Shown in pieces: positions 8,292-15,747 of a DNA stretch of 64,000 nucleotides (within the stretch, counting starts at the first letter, position 1; every line of letters starts with the position of its first letter). The stretch comes from Streptomyces resistomycificus (lineage in GTDB: Bacteria > Actinomycetota > Actinomycetes > Streptomycetales > Streptomycetaceae): the NCBI RefSeq assembly GCF_001514265.1, contig NZ_KQ949000.1, forward strand, positions 1 through 64,000, written 5' to 3'. The notes under the pieces were generated by a model. It made no database searches. It had not been told where the DNA came from and was given only the letters and a program-made list of their open reading frames with translations. The translations under genes and the position numbers were made by a program.

Positions 8292-9188
8292 ATGCAGGTA
8301 GGAATCGTCGGCCTCGGACGTATGGGCGGCAACATGGCGGCCCGCTGGCGCGACCGCGGCCACGAGGTACTCGGCTACAGCCGCACCTCACCGGACCGTG
8401 ACGCGGGCTCCCTCGACGAACTGGTGGGCAGGCTGGCCGCACCGCGTGTGGTGTGGCTGATGCTGCCCGCCGGCGACCCCACCCACCAGGCGATCCGGCA
8501 GCTGTCCGGACTCCTCTCCCCGGGTGACGTCATCGTCGAGGGCGGCAACTCCCGCTTCAGCGACGACACCGAGCACGCCGCGCTGCTCACCGAGCAGGGC
8601 ATCGGATACATCGACTGCGGTGTCAGCGGCGGTGTCTGGGGCCGCGAGAACGGCTACGCCGTCATGTGCGGCGGTGCGGACGAGCACGTCCGGAGGGTGT
8701 GGCCGTTGCTGGAGTCGCTCGCCCCCGAACAGGACGGGATCTGTCACGCGGGCCCGGTGGGCGCGGGCCACTACGCCAAGATGGTCCACAACGGCATCGA
8801 GTACGGCATGATGCAGGCCCTCGCCGAGGGCTACGAACTGCTGGAGGCCAGCGAGTACGTGCCCGACGTACCGAAGGTCCTCGCCTCCTGGCGGCACGGC
8901 ACCGTCGTCCGCTCCTGGCTGCTCGACCTCCTCGTCCGCGCCCTGGAACAGGACTCCGGGCTGGCCGGCCTCTCCGGCCGCGTCGACGACTCCGGCGAGG
9001 GCCGCTGGACGGTCGAGGAGGCGGTGCGCCTCGCGGTGTCCGCGCCGGCCATGACCGCCGCGCTGTTCGCCCGCTTCGCCTCCCGCGAGCCGGACGCCGC
9101 CCAGCTCAAGGCGCTGGCCGCGATGCGGCAGCAGTTCGGGGGGCATGCGGTGCACGCGGCGGCGGGCACGTCCGGCGGCAACGGCTGA
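8292..9188 (+). CDS. 6-phosphogluconate dehydrogenase, decarboxylating, short form
   Basis: Oxidises and decarboxylates 6-phosphogluconate to ribulose 5-phosphate. At about 298 aa it is the short GndA-type protein, not the 470-residue form. It shows the dinucleotide site GIVGLGRMGGNMA, the EGGNSRFSDD loop, the DCGVSGGVWG substrate motif and the catalytic HYAKMVHNGIEYG. It is the last gene of this operon, 5 bases after the previous stop, with GAAGGA upstream. Together with the gluconokinase at 10729 it links gluconate to the pentose phosphate pathway. A double hairpin follows the stop. Confidence 0.93.
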   Translation: MQVGIVGLGRMGGNMAARWRDRGHEVLGYSRTSPDRDAGSLDELVGRLAAPRVVWLMLPAGDPTHQAIRQLSGLLSPGDVIVEGGNSRFSDDTEHAALLTEQGIGYIDCGVSGGVWGRENGYAVMCGGADEHVRRVWPLLESLAPEQDGICHAGPVGAGHYAKMVHNGIEYGMMQALAEGYELLEASEYVPDVPKVLASWRHGTVVRSWLLDLLVRALEQDSGLAGLSGRVDDSGEGRWTVEEAVRLAVSAPAMTAALFARFASREPDAAQLKALAAMRQQFGGHAVHAAAGTSGGNG

Positions 9189-9194
9189 GCACCC

Positions 9195-9253
9195 TCCGGC
9201 CGCACGGCCGGATCACGAACCCGTGGCCCGTCGGGCGCCTCGCCCGACGGGCC
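9195..9253 (+). terminator. Tandem hairpin terminator after the gnd operon
   Basis: Two inverted repeats follow the 6-phosphogluconate dehydrogenase gene: an 8-base stem at 9195-9212, then a stronger 13-base stem (9225-9237 with 9241-9253) with a 3-base loop. Together they are a convincing end for the plus-strand operon. Confidence 0.75.
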
Positions 9254-9371
9254 GCGGGCCCCATACGGGACCTGGGACGGCCGCGGCACGGGCGACGAGC
9301 CGACGGCCGGCGACCACACACGCCGCCGACGCGGTCCGCCTCGACGCAGAGCGAAGGACATGACTGACTAG

Positions 9372-9719
9372 ATGCACGGCAACCAGGCGGACAGCGGACA
9401 CGGTGCCGGTGACACACCTGACGGGGGCTCGTCGCTGAGCCGCCGGAGGTTCCTCGCGACCACGACGGTGGTGGTCACGGCGGGCGGCGCGTCGACGGTC
9501 GCCGCCACGGATCCGCCGAGCCGGTCCGTTCCGGGCCCGCACGGCCCCGCAGCCCCTGCCCACCGCACCCTCAGCCCCTCAGTCCCTCAGTCCCTCAGTC
9601 CCTCAGCCCCTCATGGGCATGATGCGGCAGTTCGTGGTCCTTCCCGAACAGGTCACGCGGCTCGGCGCGCCGATGGACATGCCGTCCTCCCCGGACGGTG
9701 ACCTGGGAACCCACGGATG
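9372..9719 (+). pseudogene. Remnant of a Tat-secreted multicopper oxidase
   Basis: The N-terminus (from the ATG at 9372) has a twin-arginine signal, SLSRRRFLATTTVVV, as in secreted multicopper oxidases. An 8-base tandem repeat follows at once. A different reading frame then encodes MGMMRQFVVLPEQVTRLG up to a stop at 9719; this matches the far C-terminus of multicopper oxidases, just after the last copper-ligand His segment. The whole cupredoxin body (normally over 400 residues) is missing and the two ends are out of frame. The open frame itself runs on to 9701 as low-complexity sequence. I read it as a head-to-tail deleted pseudogene. Confidence 0.6.
9567..9614 (+). repeat. 8-base tandem repeat, six units (NCCCTCAG)
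   Basis: Six adjoining 8-base units read as N-CCCTCAG, the last ending in CAT. They sit exactly between the head and the tail of the multicopper-oxidase remnant. Because 8 is not a multiple of 3, changes in copy number would shift the reading frame. Confidence 0.85.
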
Positions 9720-10289
9720 ACCAGGCGGGACCGGGGTCCGGCACTGCTGGTGGCCGGGGCGTTCTTCATGGAGAACCTCGACGCCACGATCATCTCCACG
9801 GCGGCCCCTGACATGGCCGCGTCGCCGATGGCCTCCGGCTTGGTACCCAAGGACGCGGCAACGGCCGTGACGTTCCTGCTGTGCGGCCTGCTCGGCGCGC
9901 GCACGCCCCTGGCTCTGGTGGTCGCCGTGCTGTTCGTCAGCGGGGTGTGCCGGTCCGTCTCGCTCAGCGCGTACGCCACGATCGCCTTCGCGGACATCGA
10001 GCCGGAGCGGACCGCGGACGCCAACGCCCTGGCGAGCACCGTGCAGCAGCTGGCCACCGGCCTGGGCATCGCCCTGGCCGCGCTGGGACTGCGCGCGTCC
10101 GGTCCCCTCGCCGCGCTGCTCGGCCTGGACGGCCCTACGGCGGCCTACGCGGTGGCTTTCGGGCTCCTCGCCGTGCTGCCGCTGGCCTGCGTCGCCGAGG
10201 CGTTGCGGCTGCCACGGGACGCGGGGGCGGTGGTCACCGGCCCGGCCTCCGAGCTCGTGGAGCGCCCTGCTGCCCGGTCGGCCGGGTGA
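9717..10289 (+). pseudogene. Internally deleted DHA2-type MFS transporter
   Basis: An open frame of 190 codons. Its start (VAGAFFMENLDATIISTAAP) is the classic first membrane segment of DHA2-family drug exporters. Its remainder (from about TFLLCGLLGARTPLAL through FADIEPERTADANALAS) matches the C-terminal segments of the same family. Normal members have about 450-500 residues and 14 helices; the middle is missing but the frame is kept. A functional exporter is unlikely. It begins at the end of the oxidase remnant, in the same decayed stretch. Confidence 0.6.
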
Positions 10290-10728
10290 CGGACCGGAGG
10301 TGTCGGTTCTGCGGCGGCCCTGCGTGGACCACGGCGAACATGACTCTCGCGTCGTCCCCCCGCAGGCATGCCCAAGGGGCTGCCAGCCCCCGAGCCCGGC
10401 CGGTCAGCCGACGGAGCCCAAGCGCCCGGAACCGCACCCGCGGGGCCGGCGTTCGCCGTTCCTCCCCCATGGGAGGCATGTCGTGTCCGGTCCACGGCGA
10501 ACGTGACCCGCGGGCCGACCCGCAGGCGCGGCCGAGGCACGGCACGTTCCCCGGTCCGGCCCGGCCGCTCGGCCGACCGCGTCACCAGGCCCCCTGAACC
10601 GTGACCGCCCAACCGGCGGCCGTCGTCCCTTCCGGGCAGCGTGCCGCGTCCGGGCCTCGGCGACTGCGAACGTCCGCTGGAGAACGAGGCGGCACCGGTG
10701 CGACGCCCCCGAGGGTCGGGCGGCGGCG
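10290..10728. other. Gene-free stretch with imperfect dispersed repeats
   Basis: I see no convincing gene here. CCACGGCGAACRTGAC occurs at 10329-10344 and 10492-10507, 163 bases apart. On the minus strand a third related block starts near 10670 (ACGTTCGCAGTCG, followed by a CCCGGACGCGGCACG segment). The flanking bases of each copy are also partly alike. The region lies between convergent units and may be a decayed duplication. Confidence 0.4.
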
Positions 10729-12210
10729 CTACGCGGAGAGCTCCCGCAGCGCCGAGTAGAGCCGCTCGGCCCGGGGCCGGGCGTCCGCCATCCGCCGGGC
10801 GGCCACGGGGTCCGGGGGGACGGTGCGATGCGGCCGGGACCAGACGTCGGCGGGCAGGGCGGAGAGGCCGGGCACGGTGCCGAGCGCACGCCAGCCGAGG
10901 AGCGCGGCGCCGAATCCGGAGCCGGCGGTGTCGTCCGTGATGCCCACCGGCATGTCGAGTGCCGCGGCGACGATCTCCGCCCACAGCGAGGACCGCAGCG
11001 CTCCGCCTGTCGCCCGCACGGAGCCGACCGGCGCCCCGGTGGCGACGACCGAGTCCCTGACCAGGGCCAGTTGCTGCCCGACGCCCTCGATCATGGCCCG
11101 GGTCATATGGGCTCGGCCGTGTCCGCGCCGCAGCCCGACCAGGGCGCCCCGGGCGTCGGGGTCCCACCAGGGGGCGCGTTCGCCGAGGAGATGCGGCAGC
11201 GCGGTGAGGCCCTCGGAACCGGGTTCGACCTCCGCCGCCTCCTTCAGGAGGTCGGCGACGTCGACGCCGCCGAAGGACTCGGCGGCCCACTGGGCGACGA
11301 CCCCGGCGTTGCTGACCGCCCCGCCGAGCACCCAGAGCCCGTCGGCGAGGTGGTAACAGAACACGCGGCATCTGTCGTCCACGTCCGGCCGGTCGCGTAC
11401 CACGCGGAGGGCGCCGCTGGTGCCCAGCGACAGCGCTGCCGTACCGGGGGTGATGGCACCGACGGCGAGGTTGGCCAGTGGCCCGTCTCCGGCGCCCGCG
11501 ACCACCGGCAGCCCCGCGGGCAGGCCCAGCGCGGCGGCCGGCCCGGGCAGCAGCGGGAAGGCGGCCGTCGGCGGTACGAGGTCGGGCAGCCGTTCCCGGG
11601 ACACCCCTGCGGCCTCCAGTGCGGACCCGTGCCAGTCGGTGGTTCGGAGGTTCATCAGCCCGGTGGCGGACGCACAGGAATGGTCGGTGACCAGGCGGCC
11701 GGTGAACCGGGACAGCACGTAGTCCTTCATCCCGCACCACACGGCCGCACGTCCGCACAGATCGGGTTCGTGGGCGGCGAACCAGGCGAGTTTGGTCAGC
11801 GGCGCCATGGGGTGCACCGGGGTGCCGGTCGCCCGGTGGAGTGCGTCCCCGCCCTCGGCCCGCAGCCGGCGGGCCGTCGCGGCCGCACGGGTGTCGGCCC
11901 AGCTCAGGGCGGGAGTCAGCGGTTCACCGCGGGAGTCGAGGGCGAGCAGGGTGTGCAGGGCCGCGCTGAAGGACAGGCCCCGGACGGTCAGCCCGAGGTG
12001 CGCGCAGTGTGCGGCGCTCTCCCGCACGGCGTCGGCCACTGCGGCCAGCACGGTGGCGGGGTCGTGCACGGCTTCGCCGTGCCGCCCGGTGCGCAGGGGG
12101 GCGGGGCGTTCGACGGTCGACACCGGGCGGTACGCGGCGTCCACCGCGACCACCTTGGTGGCCGTGGTGCCCAGGTCGATGCCGAGCATCGCCTCGCCGG
12201 CGTCGTTCAT
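10729..12210 (-). CDS. gntK: Gluconokinase, FGGY family
   Basis: Sugar kinase of about 493 aa that phosphorylates gluconate to 6-phosphogluconate. The N-terminal phosphate loop reads GIDLGTTATKVV. The middle has GAGDGPLANLAVGAITPG and the C-terminal domain has the family signature region RATGGALRSSLWAEIVA. Its length is normal for the FGGY family. The ATG at 12210 is supported by GGAG 6 bases upstream. FGGY kinases vary in substrate; gluconate is chosen because of sequence character and because a 6-phosphogluconate dehydrogenase and gluconate-forming enzymes flank it. It stands alone on the minus strand between the two plus-strand operons. Confidence 0.85.
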   Translation of the reverse strand: MNDAGEAMLGIDLGTTATKVVAVDAAYRPVSTVERPAPLRTGRHGEAVHDPATVLAAVADAVRESAAHCAHLGLTVRGLSFSAALHTLLALDSRGEPLTPALSWADTRAAATARRLRAEGGDALHRATGTPVHPMAPLTKLAWFAAHEPDLCGRAAVWCGMKDYVLSRFTGRLVTDHSCASATGLMNLRTTDWHGSALEAAGVSRERLPDLVPPTAAFPLLPGPAAALGLPAGLPVVAGAGDGPLANLAVGAITPGTAALSLGTSGALRVVRDRPDVDDRCRVFCYHLADGLWVLGGAVSNAGVVAQWAAESFGGVDVADLLKEAAEVEPGSEGLTALPHLLGERAPWWDPDARGALVGLRRGHGRAHMTRAMIEGVGQQLALVRDSVVATGAPVGSVRATGGALRSSLWAEIVAAALDMPVGITDDTAGSGFGAALLGWRALGTVPGLSALPADVWSRPHRTVPPDPVAARRMADARPRAERLYSALRELSA

Positions 12211-12356
12211 CGTGGTCTCCGTTTCGGGTTGGCTCCGGGCACGCCCGTGGGGTGGCTCGGCAGGGGGATTCGCTTGGGTGCCCGCCCGGCACCCCCGGCC
12301 GGGGAACACGGGGGCGCGGGGCGGGCGGCTGAGGGGGCGGACGGCCGCGGGACCGG

Positions 12357-12426
12357 CCTTGAGGTGCCGGCCTTGGGATGTCGACCTTGGGATGTCGGCC
12401 TTGGGATGTCGGCCTTGGGATGCCCG
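12357..12426. repeat. 14-base tandem repeat, five units
   Basis: Five adjoining 14-base units of the form CCTTGGGATGTCGG (first and last diverged) lie between the gluconokinase start and the truncated transporter end. The unit length fits neither a codon multiple nor an obvious operator. The rest of 12211-12486 shows no gene. Confidence 0.85.
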
Positions 12427-12486
12427 TCCCGCGCCTGGCAGCAGGGAGGAAGCGGGGCACGGGACGGGCGGCTCGGGTCCGCGGAG

Positions 12487-12722
12487 TCAGCGGGCGTCGG
12501 CGGGGTCGGTGAGGTCCCGGCCGCGGGTCTCCGGTGTGGCGAAGGTCGTCAGGAAGGTGATGAGGGACGGCACGATCACGTAGCCGGCGAGGGGCCACCA
12601 GGAGTCGTTGAAGGCGAGCAGCAGCGTCGCGCCGAGCAGCGGGGCCACGCCACCGGCGACGATGGCGCGGGGGTGTCGTCGCCCGCTGCGAGCCGGGAGG
12701 ATCTCGTCGTGGGCACCGTCAT
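12487..12722 (-). pseudogene. Head-to-tail deleted MHS-type MFS transporter
   Basis: Read on the minus strand, the ATG at 12722 has a good AAGGGCGG ribosome site and starts MTVPTTRSSRLAAGDDTPA. After a few codons the homology continues in another frame as AIVAGGVAPLLGATLLL, then WWPLAGYVIVPSLITFL, then TPETRGRDLTDPADAR before the TGA at 12487. The ending (last two helices plus an ETRGRDL tail) is typical of the metabolite:H+ symporter group. About 400 residues are missing and the ends are out of frame. It may once have been the gluconate or keto-acid permease of this island, its job now done by the ABC importer. Confidence 0.6.
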
Positions 12723-12805
12723 GGATGCCGCCCTTCCGTCTTACGGACGTGTCATACGCCGTTCATCTGGGGACGACGGGGACCGTAACAGCATGCGGCA
12801 CTGAA

Positions 12806-12817
12806 ACCAATATGCTG
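12806..12817 (-). promoter_or_regulatory. Putative operator, motif copy 3 (CAGCATATTGGT, minus)
   Basis: On the minus strand this matches copy 1 at 11 of 12 bases. It lies 84 bases upstream of the start of the dead MHS transporter gene and in the divergent control region of the second enzyme operon. Confidence 0.5.
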
Positions 12818-12881
12818 TTCAGAAATCAGACCCTTCTCCGCCCTCACATCACCTCTCTTGCCCAGCCGCCATCCAATGGTC

Positions 12882-12912
12882 CAGTATGTTGTCCTCAGTA
12901 CAGCATTTGGTT
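12882..12912 (+). promoter_or_regulatory. Putative operator pair, motif copies 4 and 5
   Basis: CAGTATGTTGTC (12882-12893) and CAGCATTTGGTT (12901-12912) are direct repeats 19 bases apart. The second ends just before the AGGAGG ribosome site of the dehydrogenase gene that opens the second plus-strand operon. The spacing of roughly two helical turns suits cooperative binding of two dimers. Confidence 0.5.
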
Positions 12913-12923
12913 CAGGAGGTCAG

Positions 12924-13808
12924 GTGTCAGGACAGCTGGAGGTAGGCGTCGCGGGACTGGGAGTCATGGGCTCCGCGATCGCCCGGCGACTCCTCAGGCG
13001 CGCACGCGCGGTGCGCGTCTACGACGTCCGGCCGGAGGCCGCCGCCGAACTCGGGCGGGTCGGAGCCACGGCGGTCGAGTCGCCCGCTTCTCTCGCCGCG
13101 TCGGGAGTGGTGGTGCTCTCCCTCAACACCGCCGACATCGTGGAGCAGGTGGTCTTCGGCCCGGACGGAGTGCTGAGCACGGCCCCGGACGGCGTGCTGG
13201 TCGTCGACATGTCGAGCATCGACCCCGGCCGCACCCACGAGTTCGCCGAGCGCGCGGCCAAACTGGGCGCCGGCTGGGTCGACGCCCCGCTGTCGGGCGG
13301 TGCCCCGGGCGCCGAGCAGGGTGAGCTGACGCTGATGCTCGGCGGCGAGGAGGAACACGTGGAACGCGCCCTGCCCGTTCTCGGCGCCCTGGCCTCCCGG
13401 CTGACGCACCTCGGCCCCGCCGGCTCCGGCCAACTGGTCAAGTCCGTGAACCAGGTACTGGTCGGCTGCGGGTTCGCCGCCCTCGCCGAGGCGGCCGCCC
13501 TGGTACGGGCGGCGGGCCTGCCGCCCCGGCAGGTGCTCACCGCGCTCAGCGGAGGCAGGGCCGACTCGGCGCTGCTCCAGGAGTTCTTCGTGAAGTTCGC
13601 GGACGCCGACCTCTCCCCCACCGGGCGCGTCAGCAACATGGTCAAGGACCTCGAGGCCGCCCGCGCCTACGCACGCTCGGCTGGTGTGCCGCTGCCGGTC
13701 ACGACGGCCGTCTCCGAGCTGCACCGCTGGCTCACCGCGGCCGGACACGGCGACGCCGACAACGCCGCACTGATGCACTACTACGCTCCCCTGGAGGTAA
13801 GGCCGTGA
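12924..13808 (+). CDS. NAD(P)-dependent beta-hydroxyacid dehydrogenase
   Basis: A protein of about 294 aa in the 3-hydroxyisobutyrate dehydrogenase/tartronate-semialdehyde reductase family. It has GVAGLGVMGSAIARRLL for the dinucleotide, DAPLSGGAPGAEQG for substrate, and catalytic lysine in GQLVKSVNQVL. I chose the GTG at 12924 because AGGAGG ends 4 bases before it; upstream in-frame starts would run through the repeated operator motif. It opens the second enzyme operon and overlaps the SDR gene by 4 bases. Tartronate-semialdehyde reductase or a related semialdehyde activity is possible. The exact substrate cannot be read from sequence. Confidence 0.87.
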   Translation: MSGQLEVGVAGLGVMGSAIARRLLRRARAVRVYDVRPEAAAELGRVGATAVESPASLAASGVVVLSLNTADIVEQVVFGPDGVLSTAPDGVLVVDMSSIDPGRTHEFAERAAKLGAGWVDAPLSGGAPGAEQGELTLMLGGEEEHVERALPVLGALASRLTHLGPAGSGQLVKSVNQVLVGCGFAALAEAAALVRAAGLPPRQVLTALSGGRADSALLQEFFVKFADADLSPTGRVSNMVKDLEAARAYARSAGVPLPVTTAVSELHRWLTAAGHGDADNAALMHYYAPLEVRP

Positions 13809-14578
13809 AGGCTCCCGCCCTGTTCGACCTCACGGGCCGCCGAGCCCTCGTGACCGGCTCCAGCAAGGGCATCGGGGCCGCCCTGGCCGCCGGCCTCGCC
13901 GAGGCGGGCGCCGAACTCGTCCTCAACGGCCGCGACGCCGACGCCCTGGAGCACGCCCGGCAGGAGCTCGGCGAACGCACCGGTGCGACGGTGCACACGG
14001 CGGCCTTCGACGTCACCGACGAGAGCGCGGTACGACACGCGGTCCGGGAGATCGAGGACGGCATAGGCCCCCTGGACATCCTCGTCAACAACACCGGGGT
14101 GCAGCACCGCGAACCGATGTTGGAGGTCTCGGCCCAGACGTTCGAGCACGTCCTGCACACCAACCTCACCAGCGCCTTCCTCGTCGGCCGGACGGTCGCC
14201 GCCGGGATGGTGCAGCGCGGTCACGGAAAGATCGTCAACATCTGTTCCGTCCAGACCTGGCTGGCCCGGCCCGGCATCGCCGCCTACGCCGCTTCCAAGG
14301 GCGGCCTGGCCATGCTGACGCGCAGCATGTGCGCGGAGTGGGCCGGATCGGGCCTCACCGTCAACGCTCTCGCCCCCGGTTACGTGGTCACGGAGCTGAC
14401 CCGCCCGCTGGTGGACGACCCCGCGTTCGACTCGTGGATCCGGGGACGGACCCCGGCCGGCCGCTGGGCCTCCGTCGAGGACCTGGTCGGCACGCTGGTG
14501 TGGCTGGCGGCACCGGCGTCGGACTTCGTCAACGGCCAGGTGATCGCCGTCGACGGCGGCCTGACCGCCGTCGTCTGA
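13805..14578 (+). CDS. SDR oxidoreductase, gluconate 5-dehydrogenase-like
   Basis: Short-chain dehydrogenase of about 257 aa. It shows TGSSKGIGAALA (cofactor loop), NNTGVQHREPMLE, the catalytic Ser in NICSVQTWL, YAASK (Tyr and Lys) and a C-terminal DGGLTAVV. The NNAG variant and the downstream HREPMLE resemble gluconate 5-dehydrogenases (IdnO/Gno), which reduce 5-keto-D-gluconate to gluconate. Its GTG overlaps the previous stop by 4 bases, and the L-idonate dehydrogenase-like gene follows 64 bases later. This is the same enzyme pair as in the E. coli idonate pathway, so the assignment is supported by context. Confidence 0.82.
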   Translation: MKAPALFDLTGRRALVTGSSKGIGAALAAGLAEAGAELVLNGRDADALEHARQELGERTGATVHTAAFDVTDESAVRHAVREIEDGIGPLDILVNNTGVQHREPMLEVSAQTFEHVLHTNLTSAFLVGRTVAAGMVQRGHGKIVNICSVQTWLARPGIAAYAASKGGLAMLTRSMCAEWAGSGLTVNALAPGYVVTELTRPLVDDPAFDSWIRGRTPAGRWASVEDLVGTLVWLAAPASDFVNGQVIAVDGGLTAVV

Positions 14579-14642
14579 CACCCGACCCCTCACGCAACCA
14601 ACCGAAGCAGCCGAAGCGTTCGGCAGAGAGCGGGACGAGGAC

Positions 14643-15689
14643 ATGAACTCAGCGACGATGCGGGCCGTGGTGGCCCACGGCGCCGGCGACCTGCGTCTGG
14701 AGGAGCGGCCGGTGCCGACGCCGGGCCCGGGCGAGGTCGCCGTCGACATCCGGTACGGGGGCATCTGCGGATCCGACCTGCACTACTGGCGCCACGGCGC
14801 GGTCGGGGAGTTCCGGCTGCGCGAACCGCTGGTCCTGGGCCACGAGGTCGTGGGCCGGGTCCGCGAGGCAGGCCCCGGCACCCAGGCACCACCGCCGGGG
14901 ACACCGGTCGCCGTGCACCCGCTGGCGTCCTGCGGCCGGTGCCGGCAGTGCCTCGCCGGGCGGCGCAACACCTGTCTCGACACCGGTTACCTGGGCAGCG
15001 CAGCCCGCGACCCCCACGTACAGGGCGGCTTCGCGGACGTCCTCGTGGTGCCGGCCGAGCGGGTGCTGCCGCTGCCCGAAGGCCTGGACCCGCGGCTGGC
15101 CGCGGTGGCCGAGCCGGCCGCGGTCGCCTGGCACGCCGTGCGCCAAGCCGGCGACGTACGCGGCAAGCACGTCCTGGTCACCGGCGCGGGCCCCATCGGC
15201 TGCCTGGTCGTCGCGGCACTGCGGGCGGCCGGCGCCGCCGACATCACCGTGACCGACGTGCACGAGGCGCCCCTGGCCGTCGCCAAGCAGGTGGGTGCCA
15301 CGTCGACCGTTCGGGTGGGCTCCGACCCCGACGGGCTCGACCAACTCGCCGCGGACATCGCCATCGAGTCCTCGGGCAACCCGGCCGGACTGCGCACCTG
15401 CGTGTACGGGGTCGACCGGGGCGGCCTCGTGGTGGGGCTCGGCCTGCTGCCTCCGGGCGACACCCCCGTGGCGGCCAACGCCCTGATCACCCGCGAGCTG
15501 CGGCTCGTCGGCTCGTTCCGCTTCGACGACGAACTCACCGAGGTTCTCCGGGCCTTGGCCGACGGCCGCCTCCCGGTCGAGCCGGTGGTCACGTCCGTAC
15601 TCCCGGTGGCCGACGCCCTCGAGGGGTTCGGCCTCGCGGCCGACCCCGCCCGCTCCTGCAAGGTCCTGCTCGACTTCGGCGCGGTCTGA
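14643..15689 (+). CDS. idnD: Zinc-dependent alcohol dehydrogenase, L-idonate 5-dehydrogenase-like
   Basis: Medium-chain dehydrogenase of about 348 aa. It has catalytic zinc ligands in GGICGSDLHYW and GHEVVG, structural zinc cysteines in CGRCRQCLAGRRNTC, and the cofactor site VTGAGPIGCLV. The GGICGSDLHYWRHGAVGEF segment and overall length match L-idonate 5-dehydrogenases, which oxidise L-idonate to 5-ketogluconate. It lies right after the gluconate 5-dehydrogenase-like SDR, recreating the idonate-to-gluconate step pair. Sorbitol or other polyol dehydrogenase activity is the main alternative. Confidence 0.82.
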   Translation: MNSATMRAVVAHGAGDLRLEERPVPTPGPGEVAVDIRYGGICGSDLHYWRHGAVGEFRLREPLVLGHEVVGRVREAGPGTQAPPPGTPVAVHPLASCGRCRQCLAGRRNTCLDTGYLGSAARDPHVQGGFADVLVVPAERVLPLPEGLDPRLAAVAEPAAVAWHAVRQAGDVRGKHVLVTGAGPIGCLVVAALRAAGAADITVTDVHEAPLAVAKQVGATSTVRVGSDPDGLDQLAADIAIESSGNPAGLRTCVYGVDRGGLVVGLGLLPPGDTPVAANALITRELRLVGSFRFDDELTEVLRALADGRLPVEPVVTSVLPVADALEGFGLAADPARSCKVLLDFGAV

Positions 15690-15747
15690 CACGACGCCCG
15701 GTCACTGGCCCCGCCACCTGACACCCCCCTTCCGAACGGAGCTGAGC

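Noticed and set aside
9567..12426. CRISPR array from the short repeats
   Set aside because: The repeats are 8 and 14 bases long, lie directly next to each other without spacers, and no cas gene is present.
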